This document shows positions 1-11,938 of a DNA stretch of 64,000 bases, piece after piece. The DNA is taken from assembly GCA_039881145.1 (NCBI GenBank), contig JAYKKI010000063.1, forward strand, positions 13,051,001-13,115,000. Direction: 5' to 3'. Each line of letters starts with the position of its first letter. Positions within the stretch are counted from its first letter, which is position 1. The DNA is from Druceiella hillmani. Lineage: Eukaryota; Arthropoda; Insecta; Lepidoptera; Hepialidae. Below the pieces are notes generated by a model. It saw only the letters and a list, made by a program, of their open reading frames with translations. It searched no databases and was not told the origin of the DNA. A program made the translations under genes and the position numbers.

Positions 1-3000
1 ATCTTCTCTGTTCTGTTGTAGATCACAATTTCTTTAATAAACTGGGTGTTTACAATGTATTTTGACGGGAATTTGGAGAACCTTTTATTAAAGCAATATC
101 CTGGGTTTTGTGTATGATTTTCAGTTATGTTATAAACAATAAGAAGAAATGTGATTTTGTTGTCACACGAAAAACATCATAGGTCAGTCGGGCACCCAGC
201 TTATTCTTATTTTTATAACCCTAATAAATGATACATAAATAATTTATATTTGTAACTATGTAAATGAATAGGCCCGCTAATATTTTAAAAATGTCTAGTC
301 TCGCAATTAAGAAATCATCATTCGTTTATGTCTCAAACTTGTTATTTTATTAGGAGGCCAACACTGTTTTGTTATTAAGTCTATTCTTGGAGCAGACGGT
401 TCAAACTATGAACAATGCTTCATTGTAATTGTACATTAATTGAAAGTGACTTTATTTCGCCATTTTTTAATTGATGCTATGAACAAGTCTGAATATGTTT
501 TGGTGTACAATTGTGATCTATAGTGTACATAACTATTACGATGTCCTACGAACGATGTTGGGTTGGCAGAATTGAATGAAAAAAACAAATCACAAAAATC
601 TATGTTAATGTTTGTAAATTTTTTACATTCGTGAAAAATTTGGTTTTCTGAAAAGGTTTGTGACCTATTCAGTAGAGTCTACTACGAACTATCCAAATAC
701 TCTGCAGTCTTGAAGGTGGGAATTGAACATTAGAATAAGTCTGAGATTTTAGATTGGTTAGATACAAGTTTTAACACTGTACGCTGAAAAATTATATAGT
801 TATTATTATACACGTCTTTTTTATTTGATGTTTATATTTTTCTGTACTGACAGCTGCCTTAATTTTCATAAGTTTTAATGTGTGTGAAAGCAAATTTTTT
901 TTAAATTTGAAATCGTTTTGGTTCCCCCTGAGTACAAATTTAAGTTGACAGACAAGGGGATCTATACTTCAGCCATTACTTGAAGTTGTTTTTTTTAAAT
1001 ATCTCTGAAATGGCTAGGCTTCCAAAAAAAAATAGTTTACCTTTGTAAACTATTGTAGAGCATTCTAATTCAAAAATTTTATTTGGAGTACATTTCATTA
1101 TGCACAACTCTAAGTCTAATATTGACAAACTGCGCTATCATGTTTTATATGCATACTTGTCGATGCGAGTCTATTTGTCCTCCTGTAGTAGTCAAACACT
1201 TTAATGGATTTTAATAAATAAGATATTGTTAGATTTGCCTTGGCCCCACAAGTGTCATAGGCTATATAATATAAAAATTTAATTTGGAGGTCACTGCGGA
1301 CATTTTGTCTCAGATATTTTTTTATTCACTCAAAACCTATTAACATGAGCACTAAACAAATGGTCTCAATGGGGTGATTTAAAAAATCTATATGTTTATT
1401 TACTTTTACCTAATTGTAATACTTAAAAATCCAATGGTGAGAACAGGTAGAAGGGTAAATTTCCCATTACGCTTGTGGGGATTAAGAGAAGAATAAAAAG
1501 AATGAGTAGGTAGTCAGGTATTGTATTAAAATCTCATTTCTATTATAATATGTTACTTGTATAGGATGAGATAACTTTATTTACTCACTTTGCAATTTTC
1601 AAATTACGGCTATTTTGAAATTAATAGGCCAATTTAACCCAACCGTGAATTTAACCTAGATCATGACCTAAGCTATTTCTGTATTTATTAGTTGAGAAAT
1701 GTATTGTGCTTACAAATCTCGTATTGTATGTATACCCAAATCTTGAAATTCCAAAGTCAATATCTCTACACAAAGTACATTTCTGCGAAATTCACCCAAT
1801 TAATTTGTTACAGAGAGTTCTTCAACACATGGCAATACTCTTATTGTGTAGATAAATAACTAGATAATAAAAGACTGTAGGCATTAAAAAATATTAACAC
1901 ATGCCTAAAAGACAAATATCCTGCTAGACTGCATAAATGAAAGGAGAAAAATAAATGGAATTAATGGTTTTAAATAAATCCCCTAACAATTATAGACCGA
2001 GCTGTCATCGATCCGCAGTCATCTTTTCTCAAAGGTTTATGTTACTCTTAGCAGAGTCAGTCTGCTTCCCAATCTAGCTGTTAGTTCCCTCGATAGTCAA
2101 AAGTTTTTAATTAAACTACATGATCTCCATTGTTTAAACAAAATAAATTGTCTAGAAAACATGACATCTATGTGGTGAGACCATTTCATACACTATTTAG
2201 ATTCTTTAGAACTAATATAGGACATGAGGTTGACAGCTAATTACATACTAAACACAAAAAATAAAACAATGAATAAAAAAAATAGAAAAACCTGACTGCA
2301 TTTTTATTACATGAACCGGAAAGTTCAGAAACAAATCGAGTTCTAATTTTTCTCAATTCTCTATTTTTTCTCAACGATTAATCCAGAACTCTCAAACTGC
2401 ATGTCAATATTATTGCTTAATAGTATGATTATGAGAGAGCCAGCAAAAAAAGTTTAATCCAAAAATTAAGTCTTACGCAGCCATGGTGTATGATTTTTTA
2501 AATAACCTTTTTAATGTATTGTACTTGTATATTGTAATTTTTAAATTATATTGTCATTTAAAAATTAAGGATTAATTTTTTTCAAGTTAAATTAGAAACT
2601 GCATGTATTTTGGTTTAACATTTTTCAAAAAAAATTTTGTATTTTTTCTTTTTTAATTGACATAATATGAATGTTTTTGTTGAAGACAATTTTCAATGAT
2701 TACAAGGGGATTTTTTGATTACTTTCTTAACATAAATATAATAATGAATAGTCAAATGATTAACAGAAAGCTAGAGGTGCGAGTGAACCTTAAATTTTAT
2801 ATAGAAAGAGGAAATTTTAAAACGAGAATTACTTTAAAATAATATTTTCCAGTACTATTTCCAACACTACACTTTTTTATCAATGTAATAAAAATTGTGT
2901 TATAAATTTAATCCTGTAAATCTGGTATTCTCCGTATTGTTAGGTAATTTTTCACCGTATGAGGTTTCTCAAATAAACATTAAACTTTTTAAAATTGAGA

Positions 3001-4969
3001 TTGATTTATTTGAGAACTATTTATATTCAGTGCAACAAAAATACAGAACAGTTGTTCACAAAATAATAACCTAATCGAAATATAATACACAAATTTGAAT
3101 AGACAAACAACATTACATATCTTTCTACATCTTGCGCATGGCTTCTACTCTATTCTGGTTCCTAATATGTCAATGACATTTTTTGATATATCTCCGTAAT
3201 TGTTTGACCAATTTTAATCAAAAACGATATGTACCATCTGTGTACCAAAACAAAGAACCTGCAATTTATCCAGTTCAAATTCAATAACTTTTTCTAAGGT
3301 TTTTGTAAGACGTAGGTTTAACTTTAAGAGAGGTTATCTCTATACAGTTTTCAGAATCTTTAAATATATTGTACCACCGAGAATAAAGCGAAAAGTCTAA
3401 AGCCAAATGGAAATTCATTTCACAGTTTAAAAATGATTAAAAACATGTATAAGCATCTACTAGTGTCAAATTGCAATCCCAATACTTTTGTCTTTTTCAT
3501 TGATAAAAGTAAAAACATGGAGAAACTAGTAATGACATTTTGTTTTTTATGTGAAAATAGACAAAGTCTTCTAATATTAATTTCAACCCGTATCATTTAA
3601 ATAAATATCTTAATTTGTGAATGAAAATTAAAAGGATGAATCTAATTAAAGAAAAGATGAATTTAATTATAAGAAACAAACGCAAGAACAATGAAAATTT
3701 AAAAAACAATCTTTTAAATTTTTTAACTGGGATGAGAATTGTTTTTCTCATGAAGTCCATTGAGTGGAACGACAGTGAAGATGCCTTTAAAATGCATTCG
3801 AAAATCTGTAATATTTTTTGAAAGGTGTACTAAAAAAATCGAGATAACGTGTTTAGTAAATATTCAATGCAAAATAATTTCGGTCAGGTTGAATTAAAAA
3901 GTTATGGAAATATAGGCCTCTGTAGTGAAAAATTATATTAATTTTTATAAAAACTTTATTGGAAATACTACATAACCTTAAATGTTTAAGCGTCCCTGAT
4001 CATCCTTGATCATCATATCAATTAAGAAAACTTTAATGTGATGGTTTGAATGTTAAGAATGAATGAGCAATGAATGTTTGGTAATAACTGTTACGAAGTT
4101 GAATAGTAGACATTGTGCAATATGATTAAATTAGATTCAAAATTTATTGAAAGAGGGTAACCCTAAAATCCTATATGGTACTTTTTTGTCACTTCAAACT
4201 TCTATTGATTTGGTATTATCATAGAGAAAACGTTTTTGTTTAAGAATACATTAAAAAAATTTTCCATTATTTAGTTGTTTCAAATTGGGAAAATCTTTTT
4301 TCCAATTTGAAATTATTTGCTTTGAAAATATAATATAAAATATTTATATACAAAACATTCTCATAAACTGTTAAACATTCCCAGTTTGGGAATCATAGAA
4401 TGTGGGGAACAAGTAAACTTTAACTACAGTGAATATTTTCTAATTTTCCGTTTTTTTAATTAATTGAAAGAAAACTTATTTTAAACCTTGTTTTTAATAG
4501 TTAATTTGTATAAAAAATCAACTTTTTTACAAATTATTTTTTCATTAATTTTAACATGTACGTATAAATAAAAACACAGTTTGTCAAATATTAAATGTAA
4601 AAAAATCTTTTCAAAAATCACATTTGAAATTCGACGTTGAAAAGTCAATTTTGTCAGTAATCAAATGTATTTTTTTTGGTAAATTAATCTTGAGCTGCCT
4701 TTGTAACCATTAAATACAATAAGTTTTATGTGTATTTTTTATTTAGAAAAAGGAAAATAATAATGCACTTATTTCTGATAAAGTGCGCAAGTAACAGAGC
4801 ATATAAATGTGTTTATATCGCCATGTAAATGTATCCCCAGGTAAACATTTTTATTGATAGGAAAACAAATTTTTAACTTTATCTCATAGAGTTATAATTG
4901 AATTTCTTTTTTCCTATTAATTTTCTAGTTAGTTTTGAGTATTCATAAGTTTATTTTATCTTTTTTCAG
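1..4969 (+). other. Presumed upstream intron of lap, no gene seen
   Basis: This AT-rich stretch ends in a T-rich tract and the acceptor TTTTTTCAG at 4961-4969. I found no stretch matching the missing ANTH N-terminus, so it is best read as intron. The only open frames are short and of biased AT-rich composition (for example 3621-3821) and resemble no protein I know. No tRNA, repeat array or transposase remnant was recognised. Whether an alternative first exon or promoter is hidden here cannot be told from the sequence alone. Confidence 0.6.
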
Positions 4970-5045
4970 AGATTTACACAATACTTGGCATCAAGTAATT
5001 CGAGTTTTCAACTCAGTAATTTCCTCGATAAAAGTGGAGTCCAAG
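4970..5045 (+). CDS. lap: lap exon, ANTH domain (RFTQYLASSN segment)
   Basis: The exon starts in phase 0 after TTTTTTCAG and ends in phase 1 before GTAAGT. It encodes 25 residues beginning RFTQYLASSNSSFQLSNFLD and ending SGVQ plus one base. In AP180/CALM proteins this segment follows the Y-G-N-E sequence of the ANTH superhelix, which must be encoded upstream of the window. The frame is open only as this exon, and both splice sites are close to consensus. It can join either the microexon at 10631 or the exon at 11836 without a frame change. Confidence 0.93.
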
Positions 5046-5968
5046 GTAAGTTTCATAATTTTGTGCTAGATGTGTTATGGTGACTAAATTTTTTGCAATT
5101 ATTCTATGTAAAACTTTTGTTTATGCTTATTTTTAAATGTTATTGAATGATTTAATTCTTTTAATGGTGTTTTTCAAAATGTTGACTTCTATAGAGTCTG
5201 GTATAAATAATTATAGATATATCATTATAAGTTTAATAAAGCAAACACAAATTTATTAAACAAAAACAAACCTTGAATGATAGGGACACAGTATACTTGT
5301 CAATTTGGTTCCTCAAATAATTGAGACTTATTTTTTTTATGGGCAATTGACATGTCCCAGAATGCTTTGTAGTATACACATAGTATCGAAAGGTCTTTTC
5401 TCTGTATTTTCCAATGCCGAATATAACTTGTGTGCTTCACTTTTTTTTTTAATAAAATTATGAATGTGGCAAAATATCTCCAAAGCAATATGCACACATC
5501 CCTGTCATAGCTTGGTCAATTACAGAGATTTAGGTTTATGGACAGATGTGCTGAATGTGTTAAGATGAATGGAAGCTTTGTGTACTAATATTATAATAAA
5601 ATTTAAGATAAGTCTTGTGCAAAAAGCTAATGTTAGTTGTGTATATGTCGTAGCCATATTATATAATATGCCATATTATGTAAATGCTAGCTGGTTTGCA
5701 AAACAGTGTAGTTTTCAAATATATCTATCTTGTGTTCAGTATGGATTGCGGTTGTGATATTTTTACAAAGTGACGATCATCGTTTTGCTGTTTTGTTGAT
5801 AAGGAACGATGTACGGTGACAATAAATTAAAAATAACAGATACAAATGAAACCTTATGCATTTTTAAAAATCTCAAAAGTCTTATAAACATATAAATTAA
5901 GAAAGACTTAAAAATCTTATGAAATAAGCAAAGCATAAGCTCTCTCAAAGCAGCATAATTATGACAAG

Positions 5969-6215
5969 CCTAATTGTATGTTAGTGGCACATTACTCGCC
6001 CACTTTAGGGAACACGATGTCCTATTACAATGTGGTGTACTTTTTTTACACAATTTGCAATCCGTCTGAATATGAGACAACTGTAACCTATGACATACCT
6101 AATTGTATGCCAGAGGCATGTTACTCATCCACTTTGGGGAATACAACATGCTATTACAATGCGGGGTTCTTTTTTTGGGCGAATTGCAATCGATCTGGAT
6201 ACGGGGCAAGGTATT
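5969..6215. repeat. Diverged 129-bp tandem duplication
   Basis: The block starting CCTAATTGTATG at 5969 recurs at 6098. The two copies remain alignable over about 115-120 bp, including matched stretches such as CACTTTRGGGAA and TATTACAATG. The 129-bp offset is 43 codons, so one + strand frame (5978-6217) stays open across both copies. The open frame looks like a result of the duplication rather than a gene; no known protein is recognised. Confidence 0.75.
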
Positions 6216-7937
6216 AAAAAACAGCACTGTTTCGAAAAATCAGCTAGTATTTATGTAATACACCATATAATATAATGTCACTACAAGACATAAACAAATA
6301 CACATATTACTAGTGTGATAAATCAATTTTTATTAAGAACATTATACTAAACCTCTCACATGAGTGATATTACAATAATGACATGAAAGTTAAAAAAAAG
6401 AAGTATAAATGTGAAAAGTAATTTTTTTATTTATTGTCAAATGAACATAGAAAAGAGCAATAATAGATGTCATATTATTCATAGAAAGAAGGAGCAAAAA
6501 AACAACATAGTTCATTGTGGACCAGAAGTTGCTACAAAGACGGTGTTCAACTGTATAACATTTTAATTAAGGATAATTTTGTATATCTAATTTATCAATT
6601 ATTTTATAAAAGCTGATGCTAATTTTTTCCCTATTTCAAGCACCCTTTCTATCATTACAAGTAGATTCAAGAATTGAGCAAGATGAAGTTCTATTTTTAA
6701 ACTACGATCAGAAAGATTGTTGTTAAATGTCATTTATTTGTTCCAAAACTTAATTACGAATTTGGAATTTAAAAATATAAGAGGCTTTTTTTCTTATAAT
6801 TATGGCCTAAGCAGTAATATAAATTTAGTGGATTATTGCAGAAAATTAATAAGCTATGTGAAGAATCAGAAAACTTTTAGAGACATGCAAATGTATTTTG
6901 TTATTTAATATTACTAGGAGAAGCAAGAAAGTCCTTTTTCGTTTTTTTGTAAACCTCTTCTTGACCTCTATTTTATGTATAAAACTTTTTATCCAGATAT
7001 ATGAATAAATATGTTTATGCATAATATACAGTTTAGGAAAAGTTTTATAAAGAAAGGGTTTTTTTATTCTAAATATCGAGATTCGTTTCTGTGTATCGAA
7101 AGGGATGTAACAAGATTAGGAAGAGATTATTGAAGTACAATGTGTCACCGTTTGAGTGCGTTTTGGAGCACACACGAAGTAGGATTCCATAGTTGTCTAT
7201 ATCTCTTGAAATAGTTAAAACAAGTTAACTAGTCCAGAATATTTTCAGATTTTTTGAAACACATGATTGAAAAATTAGAGTGCGAGTTTGTTTCCCACGT
7301 TGCATTTTATTTTAAAGGTTAGAATTCTTATTTTGGAGCTTAAGAATAAAAAAGGGTAAGGAAATCTTAATTTCATATTAAAAGGCAGAAATGTAATGAC
7401 ACCCTACTTGTTAAGATGTGTGAAAACAATGTTCCCACGATATATGTATGGTGAAGTACATTTAAAAAACCATTTTTATATATTTGATTGGGACAGACAA
7501 ACTTACACCAATTTTGACATTATAATTCTTCAAACGAAAAGGGAGTTGATAAGATTTATGCTTCTAAACATTTAGACACAATATTGCCTTTGTGAAACAA
7601 ACCAAAAGTGAATTTAAATTAAAACAAAAGTAATTTTTGAAAATTTTTCTTATTTTTTTCTATGTAATACTTTCTGCATTATTTCCTAGAATATTGTATC
7701 ATACGTATTAAATCCCATTTCCTTTTTTAAGTATGTATTCTTAAAGTTAAGTTCTTATGATATAATCACTAATGTATTACAAAATAATTTCGGGTTTTTT
7801 GTGTATAATAAGATAATTAATTATAGAGAAGGAAACAGCTTTTGCTTTCCTTTTTTAGTTTTTCTATGAATCTTTTGATTAATAGAATATTTATTACAAA
7901 TATGTCTTAAATAATGTTATTAATGTTGTTACTTAAA

Positions 7938-8000
7938 TATGTTACAATGATGTTTGTGACATATTTATTACAAATATGTCACAAACATCATTGTAACATA
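7938..8000. repeat. Perfect 29-bp inverted repeat (5-nt loop)
   Basis: Arm 7938-7966 is the exact reverse complement of arm 7972-8000, and the spacer is ATTAC. There is no mismatch in 29 base pairs, unusual in old intronic DNA. It would form a stable hairpin in the lap pre-mRNA. The stem is shorter than a typical animal pre-miRNA stem, so a microRNA is possible but not favoured. Confidence 0.9.
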
Positions 8001-8720
8001 GCTCTTCAGAGTACCACTCGTATGTATAAATTTCATAATTTGAAACTAGTTTTTCATAATATTCTTGTTTTTTAAACTTTCTTGTCAAATGTATAGCAAC
8101 ATATTATAGCCATATTATTTTATCTATTATTTGCAACATATAATTATAGTCACTTTATTGGCAGTCAAAAGTTTAACGGAAACCATTCAGATCATTAATT
8201 AGATAATCTCATTATCTTTGTTTGCACGTTATTGTAGAGATTTTAGATAAGATATGTTTTGTGACTAATGCAAAAGACGTCACTATGAAACAGAAGTATA
8301 TTTTTTGCTTGGTAATGATTCTGCATTTCTAAATGAATGAAATACTCGATATCGTAGGTGTGTTTGTCTCCTTGTTTCGGTAAATATATTGAGCATCAAA
8401 AATTAAATTCTTTCCTAGGTACTTTTTAAAAGTAATTTACACCGAGGTATTTTTTGCTAAAGTATGCACATTGAAAAATATGTTAATCTATTACTTTGAT
8501 TATCAATAAACATAATTTTACACGTAATGTTCTTTGCATTTTTAAATTCTGAATGCTGGCATAATATTAAACAGAAACACTCAAGGGTATAAATCACTTG
8601 AATGAGGGTGGGTACATTACAACGTATTATTTATTATTATACCACCTAGCACTATGTGGTAGACTGTGATATGCAAGCACTTCTGGGACAGTGTGATGTG
8701 GAACCAGCCCTCCCAAATAT

Positions 8721-8800
8721 TAGGAATAAAAAAGATATCAGACATGTGTAATGCTTTTTTTAGGAATGAAAATGATATCAGACATGTGTATTTTTTATTT
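8721..8800. repeat. 40-bp tandem duplication
   Basis: Two copies (8721-8760 and 8761-8800) share TAGGAAT followed by GATATCAGACATGTGTA with an exact offset of 40 bp. They differ at a few bases and in the T-rich tail. This is a small local duplication in an intron. Confidence 0.75.
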
Positions 8801-9405
8801 GGTACACAATAATTTAAATTCTGAACGTCCTTTTTCCACAAGTTTCCAAACATATATATAAGAACAATATCGCCTTTGCTCACTGAACAATTGTTCTTAT
8901 ATAAAAATAATTTCCAACAGTTTGAATTTATAATTTTCAAATATTGTTGATACATCAAATTTACTTCGTGAATACAGTCTAGACTTTTTTTAGTGTTGCC
9001 CGTGTCAACAAAGTTCTCCTATCTCTTTTCTATTCTGTACATGTGTTTGTTATTGCAATTAAAAATAAGTTTTTGAAAAATAAGTGTCAATGAATTTAGA
9101 ATAAACATAGAAAAACACCATTATTTTAATGTATATGCATAAAATATTAACAGCAACTTTATTAAAGAATTTAATTATTGCATTGCGATATTTTAATTAA
9201 CTTAGAGAATGTTGTGATGAAAACTTAATTATCCTTAGTTTTCATGGGGAGAAATTTTAAAATTTGATTAACAAAGTAGACTGGGGCATTGATTAATTTT
9301 TATATAAATTGATTCGTAATACAAGAAAATGTGTGATAATGGTTATTTTTATTAAAAATTTAATTTTATAATGTTAACACTATAAAAACATTTTTAAATT
9401 TAATA

Positions 9406-9410
<5 letters not shown>

Positions 9411-9459
<49 letters not shown>
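9411..9459. repeat. (TA)n microsatellite, about 24 units
   Basis: There is an uninterrupted run of alternating T and A for 49 bases, embedded in already AT-rich intron sequence. It is likely length-polymorphic. Confidence 0.97.
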
Positions 9460-9462
<3 letters not shown>

Positions 9463-10630
9463 GTTCAGATTATTCATTTTTATTTAAAGAAACCATGATT
9501 GATAACCATTTTGGATGTATACTGTGTCCACTATGTTATAATAATTTCTGTTATTAATTGTTTAAACTAACGATTATATTAATGGTCATACTTTTACTTT
9601 TTGCTTGTACACAATACTGAATTCAATACTGTTTGCAACCTTTAACATTATTCATATAAATATGATTATTTCAAACAATGATTTTTATTCCTTTCAAATA
9701 TTGTATATAGCTGTCACAGTCTTTTCTTAGTTTTTAAAATTATTTTATGCTCTCCGTTTTGGTAACAATATCTTATTTTTAAATGCAACTGAACTGAATA
9801 ATGAAAACAATGGAACTAAAACATCTGAATTTTAAAAAGTAAAATTTCCATTTTCAATTTATCACAATCAAAACTAAGTCGCCAGTATCTTATTCACTTT
9901 GCAAAATGAGTTTAAAGTAAAATGAGGCTTATGTTTATTTTAAAGCTACTAAATATTTATTTAAACCAATATCTTATATAAATTAGTATGTGAGAATTGT
10001 AGTGAAAATAATCATCTAGGAAAAGAAATTATTCATTACTTGTAATAGTTTTTTTCAGTACACTTAAAAATAACTGACTTTTTCAATCAATTAACATGCC
10101 TAGTAAAATTAATCCATTGAATTGGAGGTTATATTTTTGTCTGTCATTGTTGAAATTGTTTGATCATTTGTAAATTAAAATAGAAAATTTTTTTTCTTAC
10201 AGACATATGTTTCTCAAAAAATTATATCTTGAGGGAGCGCTTTTATTTTTAGGAACAAGTTATTATTTATATTGATATCAATTTCATAATTTTAAGAAGA
10301 ATTATCAAATTAATCAAATTTCAATGGAATATAATATACCATTGTTGGTGTGGTATATAATTATATAAAAACAGTATTCAAAATGGTTGCCAATGTTGGT
10401 TTTTTTAATTTAAAATAGTCAATAATTGATATTTAAAGGAATGTATTATTAAAGTATAATTTCCAACTTAATAGATGTAATTCAAGAATGTTATTATAAG
10501 CTTTGTATTGTTTGACTAAATAAGGTCTCTCCGGCCGATACATTGTATTTTAATGGGTGTGTGGAAGTTGATCGTTACTAAACTGGTAAATAATATTATC
10601 CTTTCTCTTTCTTCCCTTCTGCTCCCTAAG

Positions 10631-10651
10631 GTGCTGCCGGTGCTAGGATTG
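10631..10651 (+). CDS. lap: lap 21-nt microexon in the ANTH domain
   Basis: Twenty-one bases lie between a long pyrimidine tract ending CCCTAAG and a consensus donor GTAAGT. Entry and exit are both phase 1, so inclusion adds exactly seven residues: with the flanking exons the protein reads SGVQGAAGARIGYDMSPF instead of SGVQGYDMSPF. The insert falls in the loop between the FLDKSGVQ and YDMSPFIRRY helices of ANTH. The strong splice sites, exact frame and position between exons that join equally well without it support a genuine cassette microexon, probably used in a tissue-specific way. I believe insect relatives have a similar insert but cannot verify it here. Confidence 0.85.
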
Positions 10652-11835
10652 GTAAGTCCTTATTTTCGGTTCTTATTTTTCATTCTTATAGGCTGAAAAG
10701 TATCGGTGGAGGGGTATACTAATCATTGTTTATGTTTATTAACTTTGAATAAATGTTATAGTTGTATCTTTTTGTGTTCCAGTTGCTTTGTCTTTGGTAA
10801 ACGATTAAACAAAATTTTAAATTGTTTCTGGAAGACATTCCAATTTCTAAATTTGAACCACTTTTCTGTTTTAAATTGTTTTATAGTATAGAAAAGCATA
10901 GTGTTTTTATAGCTGAACAAAATAAAAAATAACATTAATTCGAATATTTTTATTAAGATTTGTTAATTAATAATATAAAAAAATTGAGTTTCTGTTAGGA
11001 TAAAATTTATTTAATTAGTTGTTTTAATATCAATAATTGTAGTTAAATATATAGGATCATGGGATTAATGGTAAAGGCACTGTGAATATTTTTTTTTTAA
11101 TTTAGACACTGGTGAATGGGGAATTTTGGATTGTATTGTGTAGTATTATTTGTTTCGTAATTTCTCAACTAATGAAGTAAAATTTGTAAAATTATTTAAT
11201 AGTTTGATAAATGTTAATACTATATTTTAAAATGGTAGCAGGTAAATTTTGATACCATTTGATATGCAACATAAATTGATAATTTTCTCCAAAATGGTCC
11301 AATAATTCATGATTTTTAAGATCGTATATTGTGAAAATGTCTGATGTTGCGTCAGTCTCTGAGGTTGCTGAATATTTTGTTTTAAACGGAGGACCAATCC
11401 AGTATATTTTTTTAAAGCAGGTTTGCTGCTAAACTTTACCACCTTTAAATATGAAAAGTATTTCAGAATGAAAGTGGAGAAGTAAACGTTTCAGTCATTT
11501 TAATGGCTCATCCTGAAAAATCTTTCCAAATGATTCTTCATTATTATTGGGGTCTTGCGAAAGCATTGTTCTAAAAACAGATCTGAAATTTTTAAAATTC
11601 GCTCTCCGAGTTAGCAATCACAAAGTTCATTTAGTACGGAGAATAAATATTATTTAACAATGGATCATTTTCAAATTATAAAAGTTACTTGGGTTTTCCG
11701 TTTATTTTAAGTAGTTATATTCTAAAGTTGGACGAAATAGCCTGAAATGAATCTATATAAGGATTTTTCTGATATGAAATGGCTTCTACACTACTTCTGT
11801 TTTCAATATTACTCTTAATATATGTGATCTTGCAG
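10652..11835 (+). other. lap intron, 1.2 kb
   Basis: The intron runs from GTAAGT to CTTGCAG. It is AT-rich and I see nothing else in it; the minus-strand open frame at 11227-11442 shows no protein features. Confidence 0.8.
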
Positions 11836-11938
11836 GTTACGATATGTCGCCATTCATAAGGCGATACGCCAAGTACCTGAATGAGAAGGCTCTGTCGTAC
11901 AGGACAGTTGCTTTCGACTTTTGTAAAGTTAAGAGGGG
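11836..11938 (+). CDS. lap: lap exon, ANTH domain (YDMSPFIRRY segment)
   Basis: This 103-nt exon enters in phase 1 after CTTGCAG and leaves in phase 2 before GTAAGT. It encodes GYDMSPFIRRYAKYLNEKAL and continues to AFDFCKVKRG. The run FIRRYAKYLNEK, followed by AFDFCKVKR, is among the most conserved parts of the AP180/CALM family and helps pack the ANTH solenoid. The donor overlaps the terminal Gly codon, whose last base comes from the next exon. Confidence 0.96.

Larger units (their letters stand above)
5046..10630 (+). other. lap intron, about 5.6 kb, with several small repeats
   Basis: The intron runs from GTAAGT to a pyrimidine-rich tract and AAG just before the microexon. It contains a diverged 129-bp duplication (5969-6215), a perfect 29-bp hairpin (7938-8000), a 40-bp duplication (8721-8800) and a TA microsatellite (9411-9459), each listed separately. 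Open frames such as 8617-8958 on the minus strand have no recognisable protein features and look like chance. Confidence 0.7.

Noticed and set aside
7938..8000. microRNA precursor
   Set aside because: A perfectly paired 29-bp stem with a 5-nt loop is too short and too perfect for a typical animal pre-miRNA.
8617..8958. 113-codon minus-strand frame
   Set aside because: No motif, AT-biased composition, and it spans the 40-bp duplication at 8721-8800; best seen as chance.
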